Source of the DNA: Bacteroidota bacterium
GTDB taxonomy: Bacteria > Bacteroidota > Bacteroidia > Chitinophagales > Chitinophagaceae
NCBI GenBank assembly: GCA_028877045.1
Contig: JAGWPQ010000164.1
Location: forward strand, 1 to 7,938
Direction: 5' to 3'
Length of the DNA: 7,938 nucleotides
Shown here piece by piece: positions 1 to 6,714 of the stretch (its first letter is position 1; each line of letters starts with the position of its first letter). A program made the position numbers and the translations under genes. The notes under the pieces are model-generated. The model did no database searches, was not told the origin of the DNA, and was given only the letters and a program-made list of their open reading frames with translations.

Positions 1-1686
1 GCAAAACAATTCCTCATCACGGGAATGGTTTGGGCTGTTTTAGGCGGATTGATGAGCGTATTGTTTCGCTTGCAATTGGGTTATCCCGATTCACATTTTG
101 CATGGTTAGAAAGCATTTTAGGAAAGTGGTGGGTAAAAGACGGACAAATTACTCCCGAGGCTTATTATGCTTTGGTTACAACTCACGGAACTGTTTTAGT
201 TTTCTTTGTATTAACGGCAGGATTGAGCGGAACCTTTGCAAACTTTTTAATTCCGTTACAGGTTGGTGCAAGAGATATGGCTTCACCATTTATGAATATG
301 CTTTCTTATTGGTTTTTCTTCGCAGCAAGTTGTGTAATGCTTTCTTCCATGTTTGTTGAAACCGGACCATTCAGCGGCGGCTGGACAGCTTATCCTCCGT
401 TAAGTGCTTTGGGAAGTGCATCTCCTGGATCTAAGACCGGTATGGATCTGTGGATCATAGCCATGGCTTTATTTGTTGTATCATCTTTATTGGGCGGCTT
501 GAATTATATCGTAACTATATTAAACATGCGTACCAAAGGAATGAGCATGACAAGATTGCCATTAACTATCTGGGCATTATTTTTTACCGCTGTTCTAGGT
601 GTGTTATCATTCCCTGTTTTATTTTCCGGTTTTATTTTGTTGATTTTTGATAGAAATTTTGGAACAAGTTTTTATCTGTCTGATATTTTTGTATCCGGTG
701 TTGGTGCTTTACAAAATGAAGGAGGTAGTGCTATTTTATATCAACACTTATTTTGGTTTTTAGGTCATCCTGAAGTATATATCATTTTATTACCGGCAAT
801 GGGAATGGTGAGTGAGATCATGTCGGTGAATGCACGTAAACCGATCTTCGGTTATATGGCAATGATCGGATCATTATTTTCCATTGCTATACTTGCATTT
901 TTAGTGTGGGCGCACCATATGTTTGTTACCGGATTAAATCCATTCCTCGGTTCCATATTTGTACTACTTACTTTATTGATCGCGGTTCCATCGGCTATTA
1001 AAGTATTTAACTGGTTAACTACTTTGTGGAGGGGAAATATTCGTTTCACTCCTGCCATGATGTTCGCCATTGGTTTTGTAAGCTTGTTTATTTCGGGTGG
1101 ATTAACGGGTATTTGGTTGGGGAACTCTGCATTGGATATTCATTTGCACGATACCTATTTTGTGATCGCACACTTCCATATTGTAATGGGCGTTGCCTCT
1201 ATGTTTGGAATGTTTGCAGGTATCTATCACTGGTATCCTAAAATGTATGGTAAGCATTTAAATAATACGTTGGGATATATCCATTTTTGGATAACTATTG
1301 CAGGTGCCTATTTAATTTTCTGGCCAATGCACTACGAAGGTTTAGCCGGTATGCCTCGCCGTTACTATGATTATAGTAACTGGGAAAGCTTCAAACAATT
1401 TGCTGATCTGAACAGATTCATCAGCACGATTGCAATGATTGTTTTTGCAACGCAAATTTTATTCTTGTTTAATTTCTTTTATTCAATTTTCAAAGGGAGA
1501 AAAGTTACATCACTTAATCCATGGAAATCGAATACACTGGAATGGACAACACCACTTCGTCCGGGTCACGGAAACTGGCCGGGTGAAATTCCGGAAGTGT
1601 ATCGTTGGCCTTATGATTACGGAAAAGACGGGCAGGACTTTATCACTCAAACAACACCTGTTGGAGCAGAAGAAAGTCATCATTAA
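1..1686 (+). CDS. ctaD: Cytochrome c oxidase subunit I (5' partial)
   Basis: This is the catalytic subunit of a heme-copper oxidase in the cytoplasmic membrane; it reduces O2 to water and pumps protons. The reading frame is open to base 1 and the first codons already read as transmembrane helix 1, so the true start lies upstream and roughly 30-50 residues are missing. Counting from base 1 (561 residues visible), the ligands are in place: heme a His62 (THGT), CuB His256 with Tyr260 in GHPEVY, CuB His305-His306 (WAHHM), heme a3 His391 and heme a His393 (HFH). Glu258 of HPEVY marks an A1-type enzyme, and the D-channel entry Asp92 (GARDMA) is present. The K-channel Lys is kept in VPSAIK, but Ser stands where Thr is usual. 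The soluble tail (about 498-561) has no fused cytochrome c or subunit III domain. A terminator follows 42 bases after the stop. The family call is very secure. Confidence 0.98.
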   Translation, partial: AKQFLITGMVWAVLGGLMSVLFRLQLGYPDSHFAWLESILGKWWVKDGQITPEAYYALVTTHGTVLVFFVLTAGLSGTFANFLIPLQVGARDMASPFMNMLSYWFFFAASCVMLSSMFVETGPFSGGWTAYPPLSALGSASPGSKTGMDLWIIAMALFVVSSLLGGLNYIVTILNMRTKGMSMTRLPLTIWALFFTAVLGVLSFPVLFSGFILLIFDRNFGTSFYLSDIFVSGVGALQNEGGSAILYQHLFWFLGHPEVYIILLPAMGMVSEIMSVNARKPIFGYMAMIGSLFSIAILAFLVWAHHMFVTGLNPFLGSIFVLLTLLIAVPSAIKVFNWLTTLWRGNIRFTPAMMFAIGFVSLFISGGLTGIWLGNSALDIHLHDTYFVIAHFHIVMGVASMFGMFAGIYHWYPKMYGKHLNNTLGYIHFWITIAGAYLIFWPMHYEGLAGMPRRYYDYSNWESFKQFADLNRFISTIAMIVFATQILFLFNFFYSIFKGRKVTSLNPWKSNTLEWTTPLRPGHGNWPGEIPEVYRWPYDYGKDGQDFITQTTPVGAEESHH

Positions 1687-1727
1687 AAATTATTGTGCGA
1701 GATCATCAAGCATAAATAAATAATACA

Positions 1728-1759
1728 AATGCCCTGATACATTTCGGGGCATTGTTTTT
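1728..1759 (+). terminator. Intrinsic terminator after ctaD
   Basis: AATGCCC (1728-1734) pairs with GGGCATT (1747-1753). The stem extends inward by a T-G, a G-C and an A-T pair, giving about 10 pairs around the 6-base loop TACATT (1738-1743). GTTTTT follows directly. It lies between the ctaD stop (1686) and the ctaB start (1788), so it should end or thin out transcripts coming from ctaD. Its strength is inferred from the sequence only. Confidence 0.8.
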
Positions 1760-1787
1760 CGGCTTGAAAGATTTGATTTAAAAATAA

Positions 1788-2708
1788 ATGGCAAAAACAA
1801 TCAACACATCAGCTTCTGTATCTTTTGCAATTGTTGCGAAAGTGAAAGATTATTTTCAACTGATGAAATTCACTTTGAGTTTTACGGTTGTTTTTTCTTG
1901 TGTGATCTCTTTTTTATTGGTTCCCAATAACGGCTATGATCTAAAGATGATCACGCTTTTATTTGTAGCCGGTATGCTGGTTGCAGGAAGTGCCAATGCC
2001 ATTAACCAGGCAGTTGAAAAGGATACCGATGCACAAATGAAACGCACCAGGATGCGCCCTGTTGCCGATGGGAGGATGAGCCAGCAGGAAGCATATATTT
2101 TTGCTTTTATCGCCGGTGTGATCGGTGTTTTTATGATGTGGTATTTTTTTAATTTATCATCGGCATTGGTTTCGGCATTCAGTTTATTTATTTATGCATA
2201 CATCTATACACCATTAAAAACAATTAATTCGGTTGCTGTTTTGATAGGTGGTTTTCCGGGTGCGTTACCTTGTTTGATCGGATGGCTTGCAGGCTTTTAT
2301 AATCAGGAGATCAGTTGGACTGGTGGATGGATTTTATTTGCCATTCAGTTTTTGTGGCAGTTCCCGCATTTTTGGGCAATTGCATGGGTGGCGCATGGCG
2401 ATTATACAAAAGTTGGTTTTAAATTATTACCAAGTCCCAAAGGGCCAACAAAGTTTACAGCATTACAGGCAATTATGTACAGTGTGCTGATGATACCTGT
2501 TGGAATGTTGCCGTATTATTTTGGAATCAGCGGACAGGTAAGCATGTGGATCTTGATTGCATGTAATTTATTTATGGTGTTTCAGTGTGTACGGTTATAC
2601 AGAGAGATGGATGTAAAAGCAGCAAGGCGTGTAATGTTCAGCAGTTATATTTATTTGCCGATTGTATTATTGGCATTGCTGGCTGATAAGCTGCATGTGG
2701 TGCTGTAG
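1788..2708 (+). CDS. ctaB: Protoheme IX farnesyltransferase (heme O synthase)
   Basis: This is a UbiA-family membrane prenyltransferase that adds a farnesyl group to the vinyl side chain of protoheme, giving heme O, the precursor of the heme A used by the oxidase next door. At 306 residues it has normal length. The first Asp-rich motif lies at residues 70-91: Asn70 and Asn73, Glu77, Asp79, Asp81, then KRTRMRP. The usual first Asp is Glu77 here. The second conserved block is YTPLK (140-144) followed by a Gly/Pro-rich helix (GGFPGALPCLIG). HFWAIAW (194-200), then DYTKVGFKLLP (205-215), is typical of CyoE/CtaB. About eight or nine hydrophobic helices are visible. The ATG at 1788 is preceded by AAAATAA and no Shine-Dalgarno sequence. 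No ctaA (heme A synthase) is seen in the window, so the second step must be encoded elsewhere. Confidence 0.97.
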   Translation: MAKTINTSASVSFAIVAKVKDYFQLMKFTLSFTVVFSCVISFLLVPNNGYDLKMITLLFVAGMLVAGSANAINQAVEKDTDAQMKRTRMRPVADGRMSQQEAYIFAFIAGVIGVFMMWYFFNLSSALVSAFSLFIYAYIYTPLKTINSVAVLIGGFPGALPCLIGWLAGFYNQEISWTGGWILFAIQFLWQFPHFWAIAWVAHGDYTKVGFKLLPSPKGPTKFTALQAIMYSVLMIPVGMLPYYFGISGQVSMWILIACNLFMVFQCVRLYREMDVKAARRVMFSSYIYLPIVLLALLADKLHVVL

Positions 2709-2777
2709 TTGAAGAGTGCGACGCCATTGAAGTTGAGCAAAGAACAAAAGTTGATAACAAAAATAAAATAAGTGATC

Positions 2778-3353
2778 ATGACTATCGTGGGACCAAACGA
2801 AACAAAAAGAATTCATTCGCATAAATTTTTTTTGTGGGCAGCAATGGGCAGCATCTGTATGATGTTTGCCGCATTTACCAGTGCTTATATCGTTAAACGC
2901 AATCAAAGCCAATGGTTGGATTTTGATTTGCCGAAAGTATTTTGGTATTCTACGCTGGTAATAGTTTTAAGCAGCATTACGGTTCATCTTGCATTAAAAA
3001 AAATCAAGGCAAATGAGATAAATAAATACAAATCGTTGATAGCGATCACAGCAGTTTTGGGCGTTGTGTTTAGTGCAATGCAATTTTTTGGTTTTACCGA
3101 ATTAAACAATCACGGCATACAACTATTTGGTGCAGGCAGTAATCCTGCCGCTTCTTTCCTTGGTGTGATCGTTGGATTTCATGTGTTGCATGTATTGGCC
3201 GGCGTGATCGCAGTATTATATGTTTCTATAAATTCTTTTAACAATAAAAAAAGTAATGTAAATATTGTGACGGTTGAAATGATAAGCACCTACTGGCATT
3301 TTGTAGATGTGCTTTGGATATATTTATTTGTATTTTTTATGTGGATCAGGTAG
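2778..3353 (+). CDS. Short subunit III-like protein of heme-copper oxidase
   Basis: This 191-residue membrane protein belongs to the cytochrome c oxidase subunit III/NorE family, which stabilises subunit I and its proton uptake. Five hydrophobic helices lie at about residues 17-39, 53-72, 84-104, 122-150 and 167-190, matching helices III-VII of the seven-helix mitochondrial form. Family signatures are FHVLHVLAG (134-142) and YWHFVDVLW (172-180) at the C-terminus. The helix that normally carries Q-x-x-E reads Gln102-Phe-Phe-Gly105, so the conserved Glu is absent; the next gene keeps it. An in-frame GTG at 2772 could add two residues, but the ATG at 2778 is the more likely start. The 69-base gap to ctaB contains no visible terminator, which suggests that ctaB and this gene are cotranscribed. 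Confidence 0.9.
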   Translation: MTIVGPNETKRIHSHKFFLWAAMGSICMMFAAFTSAYIVKRNQSQWLDFDLPKVFWYSTLVIVLSSITVHLALKKIKANEINKYKSLIAITAVLGVVFSAMQFFGFTELNNHGIQLFGAGSNPAASFLGVIVGFHVLHVLAGVIAVLYVSINSFNNKKSNVNIVTVEMISTYWHFVDVLWIYLFVFFMWIR

Positions 3354-3374
3354 TGAGTGATTTTTTTGAATGAA

Positions 3375-3407
3375 TTTGTTTATTTTGATCTTAAGCCAAT
3401 AAATTTG
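3375..3407 (+). promoter_or_regulatory. Candidate Bacteroidota-type promoter before second subunit III gene
   Basis: TTTG at 3375-3378 and TAAATTTG at 3400-3407 are 21 bases apart. This fits the known Bacteroidota pattern of a -33 TTTG and a -7 TAnnTTTG box. Transcription would begin near 3410-3415, about 15-20 bases before the ATG at 3430. It lies in the 76-base gap between the two subunit III genes. In AT-rich sequence such matches arise by chance, so confidence is moderate. Confidence 0.45.
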
Positions 3408-3429
3408 CGAACATAACCTAACAAAAATT

Positions 3430-4113
3430 ATGTCAACAACAACAGCAGCAGCAGTACCCGAAAAATTATGGAGCGGAGGTAAGAGCCCCTTCAAGGTAGA
3501 GTATGGTAAATTAATGATGTGGTATTTTTTAATGAGCGATGCTTTTACTTTCGGCGCTTTTTTAATTGCGTACGGAACAACACGTTTTGCAACAAACGGA
3601 TGGCCTAATCCAAACGAAGTTTTCAGATCGTATCCATTGGCAGGCGAAAACTCGCATGCACCATTGGTGTTTGTAAGTATCATGACTTTTATTTTGATCA
3701 TCAGTTCTGTAACCATGGTATTAGCGGTACAGGCCGGTCAGCAAATGAAAAAGAATGCAGTGGTAATTAATTTGCTGTTGACCATTTTAGGTGGTTTGGC
3801 TTTCTTAAGTTGCCAGGCATGGGAATGGAATCATTTATTTCATGAAGGTGCATGGTGGGGAAGAAACCCTTTTATGAATGCCGACGGAACTCAATCAACA
3901 ACAGGGTTTACTAATTTCTTTTTTACCATAACAGGTTTTCACGGCTTTCACGTTTTCAGCGGTGTGATCATTAACATCGTAATGTTGATCATGACATTGA
4001 CTGATAAATTCGAAAAACGCGGCCATTACCTGATGATCGAAAAAGCAGGATTATACTGGCACTTTGTAGATCTGGTTTGGGTATTTGTATTTACCTGTTT
4101 CTATCTGATCTAA
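3430..4113 (+). CDS. ctaE: Cytochrome c oxidase subunit III
   Basis: This is a 227-residue subunit III of the aa3/caa3 oxidase, an integral membrane protein that binds beside subunit I and supports sustained proton uptake. Helices lie at about residues 28-49, 76-100, 109-132, 160-190 and 205-227. The conserved Gln129-x-x-Glu132 (CQAWEW) is present, as are the His-rich signature FHGFHVFSG (170-178) and YWHFVDLVW (209-217). It is longer than the preceding subunit III gene, mainly through a polar N-terminus with a run of Thr and Ala (residues 3-8) and a loop at about 133-160. The two proteins are clearly different sequences rather than a recent tandem copy. The start ATG lies after AACAAAAATT without a Shine-Dalgarno sequence; a promoter-like pair sits just upstream. 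ctaF follows after 36 bases. Confidence 0.95.
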   Translation: MSTTTAAAVPEKLWSGGKSPFKVEYGKLMMWYFLMSDAFTFGAFLIAYGTTRFATNGWPNPNEVFRSYPLAGENSHAPLVFVSIMTFILIISSVTMVLAVQAGQQMKKNAVVINLLLTILGGLAFLSCQAWEWNHLFHEGAWWGRNPFMNADGTQSTTGFTNFFFTITGFHGFHVFSGVIINIVMLIMTLTDKFEKRGHYLMIEKAGLYWHFVDLVWVFVFTCFYLI

Positions 4114-4149
4114 TCAAAAATTTCATCAACTCATTTTTAATCATCTAAC

Positions 4150-4575
4150 ATGGAACATACAGCAGTTGCACATCATCACGACGGGAAAAAAGAAGTTATA
4201 CGGGTTACCATTATCTTAACCATCTTAACCATTATTGAACTGGCTTTGGGTTTTGCAATGATGGGAATGGAAAATCAGCATTTGCGTTTAACAATCAAAG
4301 GCATCATTATCATTTTAATGTTGTCGAAAGCATTTTATATCGTTGGTTATTTCATGCATTTAAAACATGAAGTGAAAAACTTAATAATGACCATCGTGGT
4401 TCCTCTATTGATTTTCATTTGGTTTATCTTTGCATTTTTATACGACGGTAATTCTTTCAAAAATTTAAAGAACACATACGATCCGTATAAAAAAGAATTA
4501 AGCACTAAAAAAGTAGAAAAGAAGTCGGAAGTAAAAGAGATCAAAACCGAAGAAATTAAAAAAGCGGTGGATTAA
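4150..4575 (+). CDS. ctaF: Cytochrome c oxidase subunit IV (CtaF/CyoD-like)
   Basis: This is a small 141-residue membrane subunit of the bacterial oxidase, of the COX4 prokaryotic/CyoD type, thought to help assembly or stability of the complex. Three hydrophobic helices lie at about residues 19-39, 48-68 and 78-99. The FYIVGYFMHLKHE block (62-74) is characteristic. A His cluster (HHH, 8-10) sits near the N-terminus. After the last helix, residues 101-141 form a highly charged tail dominated by Lys and Glu, probably disordered or coiled; this makes the protein longer than the usual form of about 100 residues. It follows ctaE by 36 bases with no terminator between them. A strong terminator stands 38 bases after its stop. 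Confidence 0.88.
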   Translation: MEHTAVAHHHDGKKEVIRVTIILTILTIIELALGFAMMGMENQHLRLTIKGIIIILMLSKAFYIVGYFMHLKHEVKNLIMTIVVPLLIFIWFIFAFLYDGNSFKNLKNTYDPYKKELSTKKVEKKSEVKEIKTEEIKKAVD

Positions 4576-4613
4576 TTTTGATCGGATATTTCTTTTTTTA
4601 ATAAACGCATATC

Positions 4614-4642
4614 AACCATCGCTACATGGCGGTGGTTTTTTT
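4614..4642 (+). terminator. Intrinsic terminator after ctaF, just before the SCO gene
   Basis: AACCATCGC (4614-4622) pairs over nine positions, one of them G-T, with GCGGTGGTT (4629-4637) around the 6-base loop TACATG. Five more T follow (4638-4642). The structure ends 14 bases before the SCO start codon at 4657. It should end the subunit III/IV transcript, and any SCO message must read through it or start after it. Confidence 0.82.
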
Positions 4643-4656
4643 ATTAAAAATATTTT

Positions 4657-5475
4657 ATGAGCAAAAAAGCACTGTTGGCATTAATGATCGCTGTATTACT
4701 GCCATTGATCTCTTATCTCATTTTGCAGGTAACCAGCGATAAAGCTGTGGTGATGCCGCGAAAATTTTTATTGGACAGCGTTGTTACAACTGTTCGTAAC
4801 GGAAAAGAAATGCAGGACAGCATCTGGCACAAAACTTCCGACATAAAATTAATTAACCAGTTGGGCGACACGGTTAATCTCTACAGCAAGCAGGGAAAGA
4901 TCATTGTACTCGATTTCTTCTTTACAAGCTGCCGTAGCATTTGCCCGTCGCTTACGCACAACATGGTCAAGCTGCAGCGATCATTCATGAAGGGCGGCGA
5001 TGTAAGAAATAAAATAGACACATCCATCGTTCAGTTTGTTTCGATGAGCATCGATCCGCAAAGAGATTCTGTAAGTGTATTAAAAGATTATGCCGATAGG
5101 TTTGGTGTTAACCCCGATAATTACTGGATGTTAACGGGCAGCAGGGATTCTATTTATCGTTTTGCATTTGAAGAATTGAAGGTTGATAAATTCAGCATGG
5201 AACCTATCAGCCCCGATTTTGTGCATACCAGCCGATTTGTTTTGATTGACCGGGATATGATCGTTCGCGGATATTACGATGGTTTGGACAGAGACAGCAC
5301 ATCTTTAAAACAATTGGCGAGAGATATTGGTTTATTGATGTTGGAAAAAAATAAAAAGAAACCCAGCGAATTATTTACCGAGATCATTAATTTAAAATGG
5401 TTGTGGCTGATAATTGTTGTGCTCGTAATTATTTTTGCAGTGTATTTATCGGCACGAAGAAAAATAAATGGATGA
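4657..5475 (+). CDS. sco: SCO1/SenC-family copper chaperone with two membrane anchors
   Basis: This is a thioredoxin-fold copper-binding protein of the SCO1/SenC/PrrC family, which helps load or reduce the CuA site of oxidase subunit II. It has 272 residues. A hydrophobic N-terminal segment (about 5-24) acts as signal anchor and the main domain (about 55-232) lies outside the cytoplasmic membrane. The copper ligands are Cys92 and Cys96 (CRSICP) and His190 (FVHTSR). SMSIDPQRDS (129-138) and FVLIDRDMIVRGYYDG (194-209) are further family blocks. Unusually, a second strongly hydrophobic segment lies at about 246-265, followed by the basic end ARRKING, so the domain appears held at both ends. The ATG at 4657 has no Shine-Dalgarno sequence. 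Its position after the oxidase subunits and before a DUF420 gene supports a role in oxidase assembly. Confidence 0.93.
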   Translation: MSKKALLALMIAVLLPLISYLILQVTSDKAVVMPRKFLLDSVVTTVRNGKEMQDSIWHKTSDIKLINQLGDTVNLYSKQGKIIVLDFFFTSCRSICPSLTHNMVKLQRSFMKGGDVRNKIDTSIVQFVSMSIDPQRDSVSVLKDYADRFGVNPDNYWMLTGSRDSIYRFAFEELKVDKFSMEPISPDFVHTSRFVLIDRDMIVRGYYDGLDRDSTSLKQLARDIGLLMLEKNKKKPSELFTEIINLKWLWLIIVVLVIIFAVYLSARRKING

Positions 5476-5525
5476 TGGAAAGCTGTGAGCAAAAACAAAC
5501 CCTACCAATAAACAAATAAACCAAC

Positions 5526-6068
5526 ATGTTACAACCAAGCATTAAAAAAAACGATCCGCAGGCAAAAATTTTAATTGGTATTTTTTCTTTTGTTGTTTTT
5601 GCGGCAGTGGTTTTATTAAGCCGTTTTAAATTAACCCTTGATCTTGGTTTTAATGTGCATGTGTTTGCAACAGCCAATGCCATCATCAATTCTATCATTG
5701 CAGTTTTATTGGTGGCTGCTTTGATAGCAGTAAAGAATAAAAAATATTTGTTGCACAAAAAACTAATGTTTACTGCGCTGATATTATCGGTTGTTTTTTT
5801 GGTGAGTTATATTGCCCATCATTTACTGGCAGGTGAAACAAAGTTTGGCGGTACGGGAACTATAAGAATCATTTATCTCCTCATTCTCTTTACGCATATT
5901 TTTTTAGCGGCTATTATTTTGCCGTTTATTTTATTTACAGCATACCGTGCATTGACCGCCGAGTTTGATGCGCATAAAAAACTGGCAAAATATACATGGC
6001 CATTATGGTTCTATGTGGCAGTGAGCGGACCAGTGGTGTATTTGATGATCAGTCCTTATTATCGTTGA
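5526..6068 (+). CDS. DUF420 (YozB/CtaM-like) membrane protein, probable oxidase assembly factor
   Basis: This is a 180-residue polytopic protein with five hydrophobic helices at about residues 14-33, 46-69, 80-101, 115-140 and 155-175. The pattern matches DUF420: Asn51 and Asn55 in helix 2, HKKLMF (77-82), a His pair at 98-99 (YIAHHLL), FTH (122-124) and AHKKLAKYTWPLWFY (149-163) with a following Gly-Pro. The histidines set at helix ends could bind heme or copper. The related firmicute protein CtaM (YozB) is reported to be needed for aa3-type oxidase function, and the gene here follows SCO by 50 bases in an oxidase cluster, so an assembly role is a reasonable inference. The molecular function is not established. 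It is the last plus-strand gene, ending 18 bases before the stop of a convergent gene. Confidence 0.88.
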   Translation: MLQPSIKKNDPQAKILIGIFSFVVFAAVVLLSRFKLTLDLGFNVHVFATANAIINSIIAVLLVAALIAVKNKKYLLHKKLMFTALILSVVFLVSYIAHHLLAGETKFGGTGTIRIIYLLILFTHIFLAAIILPFILFTAYRALTAEFDAHKKLAKYTWPLWFYVAVSGPVVYLMISPYYR

Positions 6069-6086
6069 TTTTTCTTACCCTGTTTT

Positions 6087-6674
6087 CTATTCATTCAATC
6101 CTTTTCCATCAAGTATCTGCTGCAAGCATTTTTCAATTCTTGATTCTCTTGTTTTGGATTGTTTGGCTTGCGAAAAATAAAAAAGATATGCTCTTTGCCG
6201 TCCGGGTGTCAAAGCTTCAAAAGCAGTTTTTAATGCAGGGGTTTTGTTTAATTTATTTTTGAATTCTTCAGGAACGGGATAGTCTGATGTTTTTTTCAGC
6301 TTCACTTTCAAACCTGCTTTTTCTACTTCAATGGCTTCGAAAATATAGGCTTTCAGGATGGATTTTAGTTTCACTATTTCCCCAACATTAGTGAACCGTA
6401 TCTGGCGTGCAGACTGCACATTCTCGGTTTGCTGTATCAGGATGCCATTGGTATCGTGCAGCAAAGCGCCTTTAAAAAAAAGCAACGCACAGTATTCTTT
6501 AAATACATGTATTAAAACGATATTGGTTTTTTGAAACGTGTAACAGGGGCAACCCCATTTTAATTCTTCGGTAAGACCGCAGTCAAGAATGATCGATCTT
6601 AATTTCCCGATTTCTTTCTGCCAGGTTGTGGCTTTACTGAAATAAAAATCAACATCAGGATTCATGCTGTTCAT
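6087..6674 (-). CDS. YdeI/OmdA-family protein with DUF1801-like N-terminal domain
   Basis: This is a soluble protein of 195 residues. The N-terminal part (about 17-115) resembles the DUF1801 fold, with EELKWGCPCYTF (37-48) and a strand-rich stretch CALLFFKGALL (62-72). The C-terminal part (about 132-193) matches the YdeI/OmdA region: Tyr132-Pro-Val-Pro, then FEALTPGRQRAYLFYFSQAK (152-171), SRIEKC (178-183) and a final LDGKG. Family names refer to bacteriocin protection or OmpD association, but no biochemical activity is secure. The start may be ATG at 6674 or, three codons on, at 6665 (MNPDVDF); the latter resembles common family starts. There is no signal peptide. It lies 40 bases after the alkyltransferase-like gene and is probably the last gene of that operon. 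Confidence 0.82.
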   Translation of the reverse strand: MNSMNPDVDFYFSKATTWQKEIGKLRSIILDCGLTEELKWGCPCYTFQKTNIVLIHVFKEYCALLFFKGALLHDTNGILIQQTENVQSARQIRFTNVGEIVKLKSILKAYIFEAIEVEKAGLKVKLKKTSDYPVPEEFKNKLNKTPALKTAFEALTPGRQRAYLFYFSQAKQSKTRESRIEKCLQQILDGKGLNE

Positions 6675-6714
6675 TGTTATTTATATTGATTCATTAAAAA
6701 AATAAAATGAATTT

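Noticed and set aside
1768..1775. AAGATTTG before ctaB as a -7 box
   Set aside because: The first base differs from TAnnTTTG and no -33 TTTG lies at suitable spacing.
2772..2777. GTG at 2772 as start of the first subunit III
   Set aside because: An ATG follows two codons later and is the more likely start; the difference is two residues.
3324..3716. 130-residue minus-strand open frame across the gap between the two subunit III genes
   Set aside because: It overlaps two well-supported membrane protein genes, and its composition looks like a reverse reading of hydrophobic codons.
4573..4580. TAATTTTG, a match to the -7 promoter box, at the end of ctaF
   Set aside because: No TTTG is found at the expected distance upstream (about 4548-4552), so it is not listed as a promoter; it is mentioned only as a possibility for SCO.
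5429..5758. 109-residue minus-strand open frame over the SCO/DUF420 junction
   Set aside because: It is antisense to two conserved genes and has no recognisable motif.
6689..6712. Inverted repeat ATTCATT / AATGAAT between the ATL and YdeI-like genes
   Set aside because: The stem is almost all A-T with a 10-base loop and no T tract after it on the minus strand; likely chance in AT-rich spacer.
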